64,000 bases of DNA from contig NZ_MRDL01000036.1 in the NCBI RefSeq assembly GCF_002008365.1, forward strand, positions 1 through 64,000, in the 5' to 3' direction. Under the pieces are notes generated by a model. It did no database searches. It was not told the DNA's origin and saw only the letters and a list, made by a program, of their open reading frames with translations. A program made the position numbers and the translations under genes. The first letter of the stretch is position 1. The number at the start of each line of letters is the position of its first letter. This document shows, in pieces, positions 62,525 to 64,000 of this stretch. Source of the DNA: Rhizobium leguminosarum bv. viciae USDA 2370. GTDB lineage: Bacteria; Pseudomonadota; Alphaproteobacteria; Rhizobiales; Rhizobiaceae.

Positions 62525-63268
62525 ATGGCTTCCAAAGAAAACGGCAAGGTGGCACTGGTCACCGGTGCTTCCCGCGGCATTGGAGCGGCAGTCGCCCGAC
62601 GCCTCGCCAAGGACGGTTTCACCGTCGTCATCAACTATTCCGGCAATGCCGCTCCGGCCGAGGAATTGGTCCAGGAGATCGAGCAGGCCGGCGGCAAGGC
62701 GCTGACGGCGAAAGCCGATGTCAGCGACGCCGAAGCCGTCCGCCGCATGTTCGATGCCGCGGAAGCCGCTTTCGGCGGCGTCGACGTGCTTATCAACAAT
62801 GCCGGCATCATGATGCTCTCTTCGCTTGCCGAGGCCGATGACGCCAATTTCGATCGGCAGATCGGCGTCAATCTGAAGGGCACCTTCAATACGCTGCGGG
62901 AAGCCGCCAAGCGGCTGCGTGACGGCGGCCGGGTCGTCAACTTCTCGACGTCGGTCGTCGGCCTGAAGCTCGAAACCTATGGCGTTTACGCTGCCACCAA
63001 GGCTGCCGTGGAAACATTGACGGCGATCATGGCCAAGGAGATGCGGGGCCGCAACATCACGGTCAACGCCATCGCACCTGGCCCTGTGGCCACCGACCTT
63101 TTCCTCAACGGCAAGTCGGACGAACTGATCGCCCGCATGGCGAAGATGAACCCGCTGGAACGCCTCGGCACACCGGAAGACATCGCCGCTGCGGTTGCCT
63201 TTCTTGCCGGTCCGGACGGCGGCTGGATCAACGGCCAGACGCTGCGCGCCAATGGCGGCGTGATCTGA
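62525..63268 (+). CDS. SDR-family oxidoreductase (FabG-like), LysR-linked
   Basis: 247 residues. GASRGIGAAVA (about 14-24), INYSG as cofactor-specificity region, NNAGIMML (about 90), Ser in NFSTSVVG and VYAATK (about 154-159) are all present. C-terminal GGWINGQTLRANGGVI is standard. It probably reduces a small carbonyl compound. AAGGAGAAGGACA precedes the ATG. A second SDR gene follows after about 90 bp. Confidence 0.85.
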   Translation: MASKENGKVALVTGASRGIGAAVARRLAKDGFTVVINYSGNAAPAEELVQEIEQAGGKALTAKADVSDAEAVRRMFDAAEAAFGGVDVLINNAGIMMLSSLAEADDANFDRQIGVNLKGTFNTLREAAKRLRDGGRVVNFSTSVVGLKLETYGVYAATKAAVETLTAIMAKEMRGRNITVNAIAPGPVATDLFLNGKSDELIARMAKMNPLERLGTPEDIAAAVAFLAGPDGGWINGQTLRANGGVI

Positions 63269-63355
63269 TGAAGGGCTGGCGGCTGTCTCGATGCCGCCGC
63301 CAACCTCAAGCTTCCACTTCAACCAACCCCAATCGAACCCAGAAGGAATAGGATC

Positions 63356-64000
63356 ATGAGCAAGCAAGTCATCATCATCACCGGCGCTTCCAGCGGTTTC
63401 GGCGCTCTTACCGCCCGCGCCCTCGCGAAGGCCGGCCATACCGTCTATGCCGGCATGCGCGCCACGGAAGGCCGCAACGCTCCGGCCGTCGCCGATGCGG
63501 CTGAATTCGCCAGGGACAACAACGTCGATCTGCGCTCGGTCGAACTCGATGTCGCCTCCGACGCTTCGGTTGTATCAGGTATCGCCAGGATTATCGCCGA
63601 TGCGGGCCGCCTCGATGTCATCATCCACAATGCCGGCCATATGTCCTTCGGCCCGGCCGAAGCCTTCACGCCGGAACAGTTCGCCGAGCTCTTCGACATC
63701 AACGTGCTCTCCACCCAGCGCGTCAACCGCGCGGCACTCCCCTATCTGCGCAAGCAGGGCAAGGGTCTGGTGGTCTGGGTATCGTCGTCGAGCAGCCGCG
63801 GCGGCACGCCTCCCTACCTCTCGCCCTATTTCGCCGCCAAAGCGGCGATGGATTCACTTGCCGTCTCCTATGCCGGCGAGCTTACCCGCTGGGGCATCGA
63901 GACCTCGATCATCGTGCCCGGCGCCTTCACCAAGGGCACCAACCATTTCGCCCATTCCGGTTCGCCGGATGATACCGCCCGCGCCGCCGAATATAATGAA
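63356..64000 (+). CDS. SDR-family oxidoreductase (partial, cut by window end)
   Basis: The first 215 residues are in the window and no stop is reached. GASSGFGALTARALA (about 10-24), HNAGHMSFG (about 91), Ser in WVSSSSSRGG and YFAAK (Tyr-x3-Lys, about 159-163) are present. The change of NNAG to HNAG is common in members acting on bulky substrates. AGAAGGAATAGG lies before the ATG. It is probably in one operon with the SDR at 62525. Confidence 0.82.
   Translation, partial: MSKQVIIITGASSGFGALTARALAKAGHTVYAGMRATEGRNAPAVADAAEFARDNNVDLRSVELDVASDASVVSGIARIIADAGRLDVIIHNAGHMSFGPAEAFTPEQFAELFDINVLSTQRVNRAALPYLRKQGKGLVVWVSSSSSRGGTPPYLSPYFAAKAAMDSLAVSYAGELTRWGIETSIIVPGAFTKGTNHFAHSGSPDDTARAAEYNE

Overview
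The window looks like a chromosomal or large-plasmid segment of a fast-growing rhizobial alphaproteobacterium (Rhizobium etli/leguminosarum type). The reasons are the high GC content, many ABC sugar importers with divergent regulators, ExoY/ExoF/ExoP-type exopolysaccharide genes, a ugpBAEC operon, and short palindromic interspersed repeats of the RIME kind. No rRNA, tRNA or CRISPR array was seen. This is a reading of sequence alone; no database search was run.

Layout. 1-0.4 kb: the probable end of an IS3-type insertion sequence and a decayed coding remnant. 0.4-5.4 kb: a ribose-type sugar importer (permease and ATPase leftward; NAD-dependent sugar oxidoreductase/epimerase and periplasmic binding protein rightward) with a FadR-type regulator and a matching operator. 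5.6-11.4 kb: a broken gene, an ICMT-like methyltransferase / CAT-fold acyltransferase / SDR operon, an envelope group (LRAT/NlpC-like lipoprotein, tiny lipoprotein, L,D-transpeptidase), another SDR, and decayed DNA. 11.5-15.2 kb: membrane PQQ glucose dehydrogenase (gcd) and an acyltransferase-3 protein.

16-34.3 kb: an exopolysaccharide locus. It holds ExoY-type initiating sugar-phosphate transferase, ExoP-like co-polymerase, GT2, ExoF-like export protein, Wzy-like polymerase, two GT4 transferases, Wzx flippase, a secreted GH16 endoglucanase, a GT2-like and a GT8-like transferase. A Crp-type regulator divergent from an exoY-like gene occurs twice, about 10.8 kb apart, with a shared Crp-like palindrome. 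The first exoY copy has lost its catalytic Glu and 24 residues. Two 99-residue paralogous membrane proteins also sit in the locus.

34.3-41.8 kb: an ABC importer plus SIS isomerase/deglycase plus PfkB kinase operon (the gene set of fructosamine operons) with a divergent ROK repressor and a near-perfect operator. 42-46.7 kb: ugpBAEC (glycerol-3-phosphate uptake) with a PHO box. 46.7-52.3 kb: metabolic genes (cupin, CMD-like, TIM-barrel isomerase, SDR, Rrf2 regulator, SfnB/DszC-like flavoprotein, PPP phosphatase). 52.3-60.4 kb: an RND pump (AcrAB type) and a MarR-EmrA-EmrB operon. 60.5-64 kb: 3-methyladenine DNA glycosylase, a small conserved protein, a LysR regulator and two SDRs, the last cut by the window edge.
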